Positions 8,275 to 16,327 of a DNA stretch of 64,000 bases are shown here, in pieces (the first letter of the stretch is position 1; each line of letters opens with the position of its first letter). Made by a program: the position numbers and the translations under genes. The notes under the pieces were generated by a model. It was given only the letters and a program-made list of their open reading frames with translations. It was not told the origin of the DNA and ran no database searches. Source of the DNA: Sutterella megalosphaeroides (lineage in GTDB: Bacteria; Pseudomonadota; Gammaproteobacteria; Burkholderiales; Burkholderiaceae_F). Location of the stretch: contig NZ_AP018786.1 of NCBI RefSeq assembly GCF_003609995.1, forward strand, positions 1,622,001-1,686,000, written 5' to 3'.

Positions 8275-9816
8275 TCAGGCTTCCTTGTAACCCGTCGCGT
8301 ACTTGCCGGCCATGAAGCCCGAGGTGTGCGCAAAGCCGCAGGCGTTGCCGCCGCAGTAGAAGGCGCCGTGAACGCCCGCCACCGTTTCGCCCGCCGCGTA
8401 GAAGCCCCCGACGGGCTTCAGATCCCAGCCGAGCACTTCGAACTTTTCCGTGACGCGCACGCCGCCGCAGGAGAGGTTGTTCCACGGGAACATGCGGATC
8501 ATGTACCAGGGGCCTTCGGTGAGCTTCCACTGCTGGTCCTTGCGACCGAACTGGAGGTCGTTCTTCGTGTCGACCGCTTCGTTCCAGACGGCGATCTGCT
8601 TTTTGAGTCCGTTCAAATCGACGCCGCTCTTTTCGCAGAGTTCTTCAAGCGTGTCGCATTTCCAGAGGTTTTCGCCCTTCGCGAATTCGGCTTCGACGCG
8701 CTCGGCCGTCCAGGAGGGAAGACCCACGAGGGCGCCCAGCTGAATCTTCTGCAACGTACGGTCCCAGGTCGCCTTGTCGGCCAAGACGTAGTGGCAGCCG
8801 TCGGGATTGGCGGCAAGCTTGGGCGTCACATGGCAGATCCCTTCGAGTTCGGTGACGAAGCGTTCGCCCTTCTTGTTGACGAGGATGCCGCCCTGACCGG
8901 TGATGAACCACCAACGGCAGTAGGGGCCGTTGCGACCGTTGACGACGATCCCGCAGGGATAGCTCGCAATGTACTGCATGTGCGAGAGCGGCACGCCCGC
9001 GTCGCGCACGGCAATCCGGAGCGCTTCGCCGTCGTTCGAAGGGCCGCCGATCGCGACCCCCTTCCCTGCGACGCTCGGAACCCAGAAGTCGAGCGATTCG
9101 GGGGTTCCGGTGATGCCGCCCGTCGCGAGAATGACGGCCTTCTTCGCACGGCACGTGACCACCTTGTCGCCCTTGCCGCAAGCGACACCGACGATGCGAT
9201 TCGCCTTTTCGTCGTAGTAGATCTTCGAGAGACCCATGCCGTGATGAATTTTGAGACCGCGCTTTTCAAGAGCGGCGACGAGCACTTCGATGTAGTCGCG
9301 CCCCTTGAAGGACTCCTGTCGGTGGGCGCGCAGCTGACTGTGACCCGCGTACTTTTCGAGGTGATGGGGCTTCAAGCCGTTGTCTTCGAGCCAGTCAAAG
9401 GCTTCGCCCGAATGCTTCGCGAAGGCGTAGACGGGTTCCTTCAAAGACATGTGTTCGCCGTAAGCGATGATGTCGTTCGCAAAGGTTTCCCAGGTGTCCT
9501 TGCTGCCTTCCGGGTCGGCCTTCTGCATGCGGGAGCCCCAGGCGGTGAAAAGGCCGCCGCAGAGGTTCGTGGCGGTATGGAAGGGACTCATGCCTTTGTC
9601 GAAGATTTCAACCTTCGCACCCGCGTCGTGCGCCTGGCAGGCGGCCATCATACCGGCGCCCCCGCAGCCCAAAACGACAACATCCGTTTCCATGTCCCAC
9701 TTTGCGGGAAGTTCCGCCGAAGAGGACGCCGCACGCGCCGCGGGAACCGTCAGAGCGGCCGCGCCCGTCACCGCGGCCCCGAGGAAATGACGACGGGAAA
9801 GTTCGGTCTTGCTCAT
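8275..9816 (-). CDS. Tat-exported FAD reductase, flavin subunit of a split flavocytochrome c
   Basis: A 513-residue periplasmic flavoprotein. The N-terminus has the twin-arginine motif SRRHFLG and an Ala-rich h-region. The dinucleotide-binding motif VVVLGCGGAGMMAA follows near residue 45. It starts four bases after the tetraheme cytochrome gene, so the two are almost certainly co-translated and the cytochrome should supply its electrons. In Shewanella FccA the same two modules are fused. The canonical fumarate-reductase residues are not kept: the NExxTRD segment reads TELEGICH, the HxMGG segment reads NLSCGG, and the late HGxxR reads HGAFY. Fumarate is therefore unlikely; the residues resemble the situation in acceptor-divergent relatives such as urocanate reductase. 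Substrate not assigned. Confidence 0.9.
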   Translation of the reverse strand: MSKTELSRRHFLGAAVTGAAALTVPAARAASSSAELPAKWDMETDVVVLGCGGAGMMAACQAHDAGAKVEIFDKGMSPFHTATNLCGGLFTAWGSRMQKADPEGSKDTWETFANDIIAYGEHMSLKEPVYAFAKHSGEAFDWLEDNGLKPHHLEKYAGHSQLRAHRQESFKGRDYIEVLVAALEKRGLKIHHGMGLSKIYYDEKANRIVGVACGKGDKVVTCRAKKAVILATGGITGTPESLDFWVPSVAGKGVAIGGPSNDGEALRIAVRDAGVPLSHMQYIASYPCGIVVNGRNGPYCRWWFITGQGGILVNKKGERFVTELEGICHVTPKLAANPDGCHYVLADKATWDRTLQKIQLGALVGLPSWTAERVEAEFAKGENLWKCDTLEELCEKSGVDLNGLKKQIAVWNEAVDTKNDLQFGRKDQQWKLTEGPWYMIRMFPWNNLSCGGVRVTEKFEVLGWDLKPVGGFYAAGETVAGVHGAFYCGGNACGFAHTSGFMAGKYATGYKEA

Positions 9817-9820
9817 TTTG

Positions 9821-10168
9821 TTATTCCCCCTTCATCTTGATGTCGAACGTGTGGCAGTCGTTGCATTCGAAGCGAGGCTTCGCGTGCATGCTGTGACAGT
9901 CGGAGCAGTCGGGTTCGCCGCGGTGCGAGAAGTGAGGATTCGGATTCATCTTTTCGGTGCGCTTCGCGACCGCCGCATAGGATTCGTGGCAGGTAAGGCA
10001 CGTTTCCTTCGCCGGAGCCTTCATTTCACCGCCCTTGTGGCACGTGTCGCACGGAAGGCTCGCGTGGGGGCCGGCGGCCTTCATTTCCGCGGCCGACGCA
10101 GGAGCCGTCGCACCGACGGCAAGGAGTGCCGAAAGCGCCAGAGCGCCGAGAATGGACTTTTTCATCAT
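9821..10168 (-). CDS. Periplasmic tetraheme cytochrome c
   Basis: A 115-residue small cytochrome with a Sec signal peptide (KKSILGALALSALLAVG, cleaved near ASA-AE). It has four CxxCH sites: CDTCH, CLTCH, CSDCH and CNDCH. Size and heme number match the N-terminal heme domain of Shewanella fumarate reductase FccA and free small tetraheme cytochromes. It is the likely electron donor of the flavoprotein that follows four bases downstream. Two adjacent ATG codons compete; AGGAA about eight bases upstream favours the first. The 102-base gap before it carries four phased GGTAC repeats, so the cytochrome-reductase pair may have its own regulatory point inside the operon. Confidence 0.93.
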   Translation of the reverse strand: MMKKSILGALALSALLAVGATAPASAAEMKAAGPHASLPCDTCHKGGEMKAPAKETCLTCHESYAAVAKRTEKMNPNPHFSHRGEPDCSDCHSMHAKPRFECNDCHTFDIKMKGE

Positions 10169-10207
10169 GGCTGGATTCCTGGGATGGGTTGAGGGGCCCG
10201 GAGTCGG

Positions 10208-10242
10208 GGTACGACGGGGTACGTTGAGGTACAGAGAGGTAC
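10208..10242. repeat. Four GGTAC direct repeats with exact 10-bp phasing
   Basis: GGTAC occurs at 10208, 10218, 10228 and 10238, one helical turn apart. An imperfect 9/10-bp stem flanks the block (10194-10203 with 10246-10255). It lies between the TIM-barrel gene and the tetraheme cytochrome gene. Direct repeats on one face of the helix are typical of response-regulator sites. Confidence 0.6.
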
Positions 10243-10270
10243 GGTCTCCGAGCCCTTGGGGAAAAAGGGG

Positions 10271-11209
10271 TCAGTGTTCGCCCGCGGCGTTCAAGACGGC
10301 CACCATGTCTTCGAGGTACATGCGGGCGCGGTCGAGCGGGCTCATCGTGAGCGCGAGGTCGGCGTTGCAGGCTTCGATCGAAATCGGGAGTCCCGGGAGG
10401 TGCTTCAAAAGACCCGTCAGGTCCGCGGCGCCCGTGCCGGGCGAGAGGCGGTAGTTGCGGGCCTGGTAGAGGATCCCGTCCATGTCCTTCGGCACTTCTT
10501 TGGTGATGTCGCACATCTGGCAGTACTTGAGACATTCCTTCGGAAGGTTGTCGATGTCTTCGAACGAATTCTTCGCGCGGAAGAAGTGGATCGGATCGAC
10601 GAGAACGCCCGCGTTCGGACGGTTGACGCTCTTCATGATTTCGCCCGCACCCTTCACGGTGCTCACGTCGCACCAGGGCATCGGTTCGATCGAAAGCGAA
10701 AGCCCGTAGGGGTGTGCGATTTCGCAGAGTTCCGCGAAGTTGTCGGTCAAACGGTTGATGTCGGGGTCGTTGCCCGCGCAAAGGACGTCCGTCGCGCCGA
10801 GTCGGGCACCCGTTTCGAAGAAGGCCTTCCAGTTGACGGCGCGCGTGTCGGGCTTGATGCGGAGAATTTCAATGTCGAGCACCTTGACGCCCGTCGCCTT
10901 GAGGTTCGCTTCGACTTCGCGGATCATGGGCGTGTCGCCGATCATGTCCCACTGCGTTTCGGTGGGCGTTGCGGGAACGAGGCGAATCCCGACGTGACTG
11001 TAGCCCGCCTTGGCGGCGCAGAGAACTTGGTTCGCGGGCGAGACGTCGAGCACCGTGAGGGCCGCGAGCGAAATCGGACGCGGGAGTTTCAGGGGCTCGA
11101 ACGAGCGCGACTTGAGGTCGACGGGAACGACCTTGGCGTTGGCGGCGGAGGAAAGGCCGAGGGCGGCGGCGCCGAGCGCGGCGGAGCCGAGGAAATGACG
11201 ACGATTCAT
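10271..11209 (-). CDS. Tat-exported xylose isomerase-like TIM-barrel protein
   Basis: A 312-residue protein with a twin-arginine signal (NRRHFLGSAALGAAALG, cleavage after ANA) followed by a sugar phosphate isomerase/epimerase-type TIM barrel. Candidate metal-site residues are Glu in LSIEPMPWC, Asp in GVLVDPIHFFR, Asp in CQMCDITKE and the terminal Glu in ISIEACN, the arrangement used by this superfamily for a divalent metal. ATG at 11209 is chosen because AAAGGAG lies six bases before it. It is first in an apparent operon with the tetraheme cytochrome and FAD reductase. Export of such an enzyme is unusual; it may process a sugar-like or polyol compound related to the acceptor reduced by its partners. 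That role is inference. Confidence 0.82.
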   Translation of the reverse strand: MNRRHFLGSAALGAAALGLSSAANAKVVPVDLKSRSFEPLKLPRPISLAALTVLDVSPANQVLCAAKAGYSHVGIRLVPATPTETQWDMIGDTPMIREVEANLKATGVKVLDIEILRIKPDTRAVNWKAFFETGARLGATDVLCAGNDPDINRLTDNFAELCEIAHPYGLSLSIEPMPWCDVSTVKGAGEIMKSVNRPNAGVLVDPIHFFRAKNSFEDIDNLPKECLKYCQMCDITKEVPKDMDGILYQARNYRLSPGTGAADLTGLLKHLPGLPISIEACNADLALTMSPLDRARMYLEDMVAVLNAAGEH

Positions 11210-11358
11210 TGTCTTCTCCTTTGACATCGTGTCGGGGACGATCGGTGGTCGATCGCGGGTCGGTGGTCTTGGGTCGGGCGTTCGCGGCACGTTCAATTTT
11301 TTCGAACGCGCGTTTGCTCCGAACACTTTGCATGCTACCGACCCGCCTCTCGAACCCA

Positions 11359-11378
11359 ATACCTACCGCGGTAGGTAT
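11359..11378. promoter_or_regulatory. Perfect 20-bp palindrome upstream of the TIM barrel-cytochrome-reductase operon
   Basis: ATACCTACCGCGGTAGGTAT is a perfect inverted repeat 150 bases upstream of the operon's first ATG (minus strand), in the 348-base gap (11210-11557) after the neighbouring flavoprotein. It is a strong candidate operator. It shares the pattern CYTAC-N4-GTARG with a palindrome at 27283. Nothing else coding was seen in the gap. Confidence 0.55.
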
Positions 11379-11557
11379 CCGAAGGATGTGGCGGGAATCG
11401 CGGAGTTCCTTATCTTCTTCGTAATTCAGGTCTTTTTGTATGTTTTTCTTGAACTTCCCGTGTACGACGACGGGCGGGAAGACGGGCACCCGCAAGCACC
11501 CTCTTCCCGCCCGTTACGCGGATACGCATGTTCTTCGTGCGGTCTTCGCCGGTTTCT

Positions 11558-13186
11558 TTATCCCGCCTCCTTCAGTGAAGCCTTCACCGAAGCAGTCTCC
11601 GCCGCACTCGTCCCCGCAATCCGCCCGAAGACGAAGGTTTCCGTGAGGCCGTTTCCGCCCAGGCGGTCGCGACCGTGCAGGCCCCCGGTCGTTTCTCCCG
11701 CGGCGTAGAGCCCGAGGATCGGGCGCCCGCGCGTTGAAAGCACCCTCGCCTTCCCGTCGATCGCGATCCCGCCGCACGTAAAGTGCACGGACCACGTCTC
11801 CCGCCCGTAGAAAAACGGGGGCGACGTGAGAGGAACGCCTGAAAGCGGCCGCTCGAACGTGGAATCCCATCCCTTTCGGGCGTCCCAGTTCCAGCGTTCG
11901 ATGGTGGCGGAAAGGTTCGAAAGCGGCACGCCGATGGCGGCCGCCAGAGCTTCGATGCTCTGGGCTTCCCGAACGATCCCTTCCGCGAGCTTCACGCCCA
12001 AGGTGGCGCTCTTTTGGGTGCTCGCGTCCGAAATCGCCCAGAAGCTCCGACCTTCCGTCACGTGCAGCGCGTCGGCGAGCTCCCCGAAGGGAACGCCCTC
12101 GGAAACAAAGCGCTTCCCTTCGTCGTTCACCCAGATTTCGCCCCCGACGAAGTCGAGCAGTCGCCCGCCCGAATAGGGAATCACCTGGATGTGCCGCATG
12201 CCGACTTCTTTCGCTCCGACCGCGCGCGCCATGCGAATGCCGTCGCCGGTCGCGCCGTCAAAGAGAAACCCTCGGGGGTTGGCGGTCGTGGGATAGCGCG
12301 CGTCGAGCCTCGCGTCGTAGGTCATGCGCATGGCGACGTTCGCGGAAAAGCCGCCCGTCGCGAGCACCACGGCGGGAGCGACGAAGTCGACCGTCCGGGC
12401 GCCCTCTTTCGCGCTCTTCCTACGGGCGCGAACGCCCGTGACCTTGATGTCGGACGACGCCTTTTCCCCGCTGCGTGTGAGGAGTTCCAGGGCTTCGGTC
12501 GAATGAAAGAACCGCACGCCCAGGGTTTTGGCGCGCCCCGCAAGCGCCGTCACATAGTCGTAGCCCGCCGCGGGCGTACCCGTCGAAATGTTGCGGCTCG
12601 TCACCGCACCCACGGCGCGGTATAGGAGCGGCCTCCACTCGACCCCCATGCCCGCAAGCCACCGCACGGCCGATTCGCTCTCCTCCGCGAGAATCCGCGC
12701 GAGTTCGGGGTTCGATTCGCCCGCGCCCGCTTCGAGAATCTCCCGCACCATACGTTCGACGTCGGCATCGCGCTCGGCCGGGTTCGTTGCTTCGGGCTTC
12801 CTTCGCGCAATGGAAACCGAGCCCGACGAGTAAATCCCGTGCCCGCCCGTGATCGCGCCTTTTTCAAGGAGCACCACGCGTCGGGCGCCCGCTTCTCGGG
12901 CCGCGACCGCAGCCGAAAGCCCTGCGGTGCCCGAACCCACCACGACGACGTCGGCTTCGATCCTTTCCGTCGATTCGGCCGGATGGGATGCTTCGGTGAC
13001 GGGTGTGCTCTCGGATCCTTCAGCACTTGCCGCATTCGCGCTCGCACCCCAAAGCCCGGGGAACGCAGGCAGTGCCAGCCCAACGCCAAGCTTCGCCGTC
13101 CGTTCGCAGAAGGCGCGACGGGTCGTGCGGAGGTCGTTTGCGTCCGATTCGTGAGTTGCGTGGGTATTGTGGATTTCGTCCGTCAC
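11558..13186 (-). CDS. Tat-exported FAD-dependent reductase co-transcribed with a two-component system
   Basis: A 542-residue periplasmic flavoprotein of the flavocytochrome c/fumarate reductase family. It has a Tat signal (TRRAFCERTAKLGVG, cleavage near ANA-AS), then the FAD motif DVVVVGSGTAGLSAAVAA near residue 80 and the family C-terminus AAGETTGGLHGRDRLGG. His in VHFTCGG and Arg in HGRDR are retained. The segment that carries the catalytic Arg in fumarate reductases reads FVSEGVPFGE, and the IQAHP-like loop reads HIQVIP, so the substrate probably differs. Its ATG overlaps the stop of the response regulator by four bases, making it the third gene of a sensor kinase-regulator-reductase operon. 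This suggests that its substrate, or a related compound, is the signal. Confidence 0.9.
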   Translation of the reverse strand: MTDEIHNTHATHESDANDLRTTRRAFCERTAKLGVGLALPAFPGLWGASANAASAEGSESTPVTEASHPAESTERIEADVVVVGSGTAGLSAAVAAREAGARRVVLLEKGAITGGHGIYSSGSVSIARRKPEATNPAERDADVERMVREILEAGAGESNPELARILAEESESAVRWLAGMGVEWRPLLYRAVGAVTSRNISTGTPAAGYDYVTALAGRAKTLGVRFFHSTEALELLTRSGEKASSDIKVTGVRARRKSAKEGARTVDFVAPAVVLATGGFSANVAMRMTYDARLDARYPTTANPRGFLFDGATGDGIRMARAVGAKEVGMRHIQVIPYSGGRLLDFVGGEIWVNDEGKRFVSEGVPFGELADALHVTEGRSFWAISDASTQKSATLGVKLAEGIVREAQSIEALAAAIGVPLSNLSATIERWNWDARKGWDSTFERPLSGVPLTSPPFFYGRETWSVHFTCGGIAIDGKARVLSTRGRPILGLYAAGETTGGLHGRDRLGGNGLTETFVFGRIAGTSAAETASVKASLKEAG

Positions 13187-13830
13187 GCCCGTACCTCGTG
13201 CGTATCAAGGAGCTCCTCGGGGTCCGCGACGCCCGACTCGAGCACGAGCCGAAGGAGCTCCCGCTGCGAATGAACGCCGAACTTCGCGAAGGCGTTCGAG
13301 CGGTGCATCTTGATGGTGCTCACCTCAAGCCCGAGCGCTCGGGCGGTTTCTTTGATTTGTTCCCCCTTCAGGACGGAGCGCACCACGTCGCGTTCGCGCG
13401 GCGTCAGGTCCGCAAACGTTCGCTTCAGGGCGTCGACCGGGGCGCTCTCCAAAGCGGCCTGCATCGAAAGCGTCACGGCGCTCGAGACCTTCTGAACGAA
13501 CTCCAAGGGCTCAACGGGCTTTTCGAGAAAATCCACGGCTCCGTGCCGCACGGCGTGAACGGCCGTCGAAATCGTGCCGTGCGCGGAAAGGAAGAGTACG
13601 GGCAGCGTCGCCCCGCGCCGCTCCATCTCGGCCTGCACTTCAAGGCCCGTCATCCCGGGCATGCGCATGTCAAGCACCACGCACCCCGGGCCCGAGAGCG
13701 TATCGGTCTCAAGAAAGGTGCGGCCGTCGGGGTAATAACGAACATCCCAGCCCATGGTGGTGAGCAGAAGCTCGAACGAATCGGCGAGGGCCGCATCGTC
13801 GTCGACGATGCGAACGAGGGGTTTGGTCAT
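13183..13830 (-). CDS. Response regulator, FixJ/TtrR-like, LuxR-type output
   Basis: A 215-residue regulator. The receiver domain has the acidic pocket IVDDDAAL, the phosphoacceptor Asp in CVVLDMRMPGM and the conserved Lys in LEKPVEP. The output domain is LuxR-type (LTPRERDVVRSVLKG, then EVSTIKMHRSNAFAKFGV). ATG at 13830 has GGAGA upstream and overlaps the kinase stop by four bases; its own stop overlaps the reductase start by four bases, so all three genes are translationally coupled. Family members such as TtrR, FixJ and StyR activate promoters of respiratory or catabolic genes. Likely targets are its own operon and possibly the neighbouring cytochrome-reductase operon. Confidence 0.93.
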   Translation of the reverse strand: MTKPLVRIVDDDAALADSFELLLTTMGWDVRYYPDGRTFLETDTLSGPGCVVLDMRMPGMTGLEVQAEMERRGATLPVLFLSAHGTISTAVHAVRHGAVDFLEKPVEPLEFVQKVSSAVTLSMQAALESAPVDALKRTFADLTPRERDVVRSVLKGEQIKETARALGLEVSTIKMHRSNAFAKFGVHSQRELLRLVLESGVADPEELLDTHEVRA

Positions 13831-15860
13831 GAGGGGTCTCCGGTTTTTTGATTGTCGCGGGTTGTGGTGTTCGAATCGAAACTCTTGAAGCTCTCGCTGT
13901 TCTCGAAGCGCTCGACCCTGTCGAAGGTCACGGCCGCTTCGAGGCCGCATTCGGGGAGGCGCCGCAAGGCAAGCCGCGCTCCGTGCTCGTCGACGATGTT
14001 CCGTACGATGGCAAGCCCCAAGCCGAGGCCGTCCGCTTTGACGCTTTCGCTCACGCGTTTCAAGCGCTCGAACGCCTCGTCCGGGAGCCTCGGGCCGTTG
14101 TCGACGACGCGAACGCGCACGTCGCCTTCCGCGAGCTCCGGTGCTTGCGGGCCCGTTTCGAGCATCACCCGCACGCGCGGACCCGCGGGGTCCGTCGTCT
14201 GGGCGGAAGCTTCGAGCGCGTTTTTGATGAGGTTCAGGAAAAGAAGTTCGAGTTCGAGCGGATCGCCTTCGACGAGAATCGGGTGCCCCGCCGCGTCCGC
14301 GGGCGCATAGTCGGTTTCGATCCGCCCTTTTCGGCTCCGACGGGCGCCGGCCACAGCCGCTTCGAGCCGCTCGTAGAGGTCGACGGGTCGGGGCGAACGC
14401 TTTTCGCGCTTGGCGTAGGCGCGCACCCGATCGACGATCTCGGCGATGCGGCGCGCTTCCTTTTCGGCGCCCGAGGCCGCACGGGAAAGAACCAGGTCGA
14501 CGGCGTCGGTCGCATCCGCCGCGGGAGGAACGGCAATGGGATTCGGAGTCTTACCCTTCCCCGTCGAGCTTCCCGCAGCCAACTGCGCAAGCCGCATGCG
14601 AAGGACCGCCATGTAGTTGATGACGGACCCCACGGGCTGCTTCAATTCGTGCGCGATCATGGCGCAAAGCTGACTGATGGCGCCCATGCGTTCGAGCTCT
14701 CCGAGGCGAAGGCGCGCGGCGCGCTCCGCTTCTTCAAGACGAGCGCGTTCCGCCAACGCTTCGCGAAGCTCCCGCGTACGGACGTCGACCAGGCGCCGAA
14801 GCCGCCACTCGTGAAAGAGAATGAGCCCGAGCGCGATGACAATCGCAACCACGTACCACTTGAAGCGCCGCCAGAGCGCTTCGGGGGTCCAACTCTCCAA
14901 ATAGGCCCATTCGCCGAGGTGAAGGCTCCGCTCCAATTCGCGCACCGCATGAAAGTCGCTCGTCACCTGCCAGACGTACCGCCCGCCCGTCAAGGCGTCG
15001 GCGGGCTTCACGGGCGTCAAGAGCGCAATCGTCATGAGCCGGGCGAGCTCGGGATCGGTCCCGGGTAAGGCCCCTGCCACCCAGTCGGGGTAAAGCTTCG
15101 TCGAATGCCGACAGGCAAGAAGCTCGTCCGTGACGGGCGCGACCACTTTCAAAGCTCCCGGCTCCACGAGCCCGCGGGCTTCCGCGCGCTCCAGAGCGCA
15201 GGCAGGCAAAATCCCCACGTCGAAATTCCCGGCCAAGACGCTCGATACGACGTTCGGGACGCCGTACGTCATGAAGTGGACGTCCCCGAAGAAATCTTTC
15301 GAGTCGTAGCCCGCTTCCTGCACTTCCAGGCGGGCGGCGAGCCACCCGTCCAAGGCCGTGGGGAGCGTTGCGGCCGTGCGCTTACCCTTCAAGTCCGTCA
15401 ACGTCGTGATGTCGGAGCGGTCGCTTCGCACAACGAAAGCCGCCCCGACGGACTGCGCGGGGTTGACGGCGGCGGTAGATAGGCGCGTTGCAATCGGATG
15501 TGCGCCCGTCGCGTCGAGCACGCGACGAAAGTCGGCCGAGGGCGCAATGAAAAGGTCGGGCCGAACGCGGTCGATGTCGGAAAGAAGCGTGATGCTTGAA
15601 AGGCGCACCACGGAGACGCGCGCTCCCGGCACATGACGCTCGATCGCTTCGATCGTGGGGCGGAGCGTCGTCGAGGGAAAATCCGTTTCGCTCGACTCCA
15701 CGACGCCGATCAGAACGGTGCGCGTAGGCGTCCGCTCGGGTGGGGCGTCGGCAGCCGTATGGGTAGGTGTGGCGAGTACGCAGGCGACCCCCAGGAGTCC
15801 CACGACTCCCGTCAGCAGGGAACGTTTGCCCGGAACCTTCAAGCCGCTCGTTTTGCGCAT
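13827..15860 (-). CDS. TtrS-like sensor histidine kinase with periplasmic phosphonate-binding-like domain
   Basis: A 677-residue membrane sensor. The N-terminal signal/anchor (SLLTGVVGLLGVACVLA) is followed by a periplasmic solute-binding domain of the PhnD/TtrS type at about residues 45-310 (TVLIGVVESSETDFPSTTLR, LKGKRTAATLPTALDG). Then come a transmembrane helix (WYVVAIVIALGLILF), a coiled coil, the phosphoacceptor His in AMIAHELKQPVGS, and an ATPase domain with the N box NLIKNALEAS, a G1-like VDNGPRLPD and GLGLGLAI. TtrS senses tetrathionate; no tetrathionate reductase lies nearby, and the coupled gene is an FAD reductase, so an organic acceptor is a better guess for the ligand. ATG 15860 places the signal peptide at the N-terminus. 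Confidence 0.9.
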   Translation of the reverse strand: MRKTSGLKVPGKRSLLTGVVGLLGVACVLATPTHTAADAPPERTPTRTVLIGVVESSETDFPSTTLRPTIEAIERHVPGARVSVVRLSSITLLSDIDRVRPDLFIAPSADFRRVLDATGAHPIATRLSTAAVNPAQSVGAAFVVRSDRSDITTLTDLKGKRTAATLPTALDGWLAARLEVQEAGYDSKDFFGDVHFMTYGVPNVVSSVLAGNFDVGILPACALERAEARGLVEPGALKVVAPVTDELLACRHSTKLYPDWVAGALPGTDPELARLMTIALLTPVKPADALTGGRYVWQVTSDFHAVRELERSLHLGEWAYLESWTPEALWRRFKWYVVAIVIALGLILFHEWRLRRLVDVRTRELREALAERARLEEAERAARLRLGELERMGAISQLCAMIAHELKQPVGSVINYMAVLRMRLAQLAAGSSTGKGKTPNPIAVPPAADATDAVDLVLSRAASGAEKEARRIAEIVDRVRAYAKREKRSPRPVDLYERLEAAVAGARRSRKGRIETDYAPADAAGHPILVEGDPLELELLFLNLIKNALEASAQTTDPAGPRVRVMLETGPQAPELAEGDVRVRVVDNGPRLPDEAFERLKRVSESVKADGLGLGLAIVRNIVDEHGARLALRRLPECGLEAAVTFDRVERFENSESFKSFDSNTTTRDNQKTGDPS

Positions 15861-15945
15861 CGTCCAATCGTCACTTCGTAGAGGGGGTTGGTCGCCTCGA
15901 AGCTCGACACCGGAACGGGTACGCCCCATGAGGCTCGTTCATCCA

Positions 15946-15973
15946 ACTATACCGAAGGCGGCACGTGGTCGAA
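15946..15973 (-). promoter_or_regulatory. Candidate sigma-70 promoter of the kinase-regulator-reductase operon
   Basis: On the minus strand TTCGAC (15968-15973) and TATAGT (15946-15951) are 16 bases apart, about 85 bases before the kinase ATG. Confidence 0.45.
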
Positions 15974-16059
15974 CTCGACCTAGGACGAGAGGCCGAGCTT
16001 TGTTCGACCTTTCTCGCCCCGAATTTTCGGATGCGGACGGTCGGTCGTCCTGTTGCTTC

Positions 16060-16327
16060 TTGTACGTCGAAAATACAACAACGAAAACAGGTGCTCCATC
16101 TTACTTTACTCTACTGTAAATGGCCTATTTTTAAGAAATATCCAAAATGTGTTGCGTTTATACAACACACTGAAAACATATACGCAAAATAGCCCATTCA
16201 TGTTTATCAATGAGTTCCTGATTTGTCACCTTGTTGTAATAAAAACTTCTTGACGCATTTGCTATCGTGAATTCACTCGCTGCAACAGAAGCGAGGCACT
16301 TCAACTTTTCGGATAGGAAAATCCATC
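16060..16327. other. AT-rich porin promoter region
   Basis: The stretch of roughly 16060-16270 is markedly AT-rich compared with the flanking GC-rich genes. It contains the porin palindrome at 16151, the second shared element TGTTTATC at 16201 and a TTGACG at 16250. It carries the control region of the first porin; no gene is seen in it. Confidence 0.5.
16151..16166. promoter_or_regulatory. Porin-array palindrome GTTG-N8-CAAC, copy 1
   Basis: GTTGCGTTTATACAAC, with arms extending outwards to GTGTTG / CAACAC. It lies 177 bases before the first porin's ATG. The same motif precedes three other porin genes and one relic. Confidence 0.6.
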
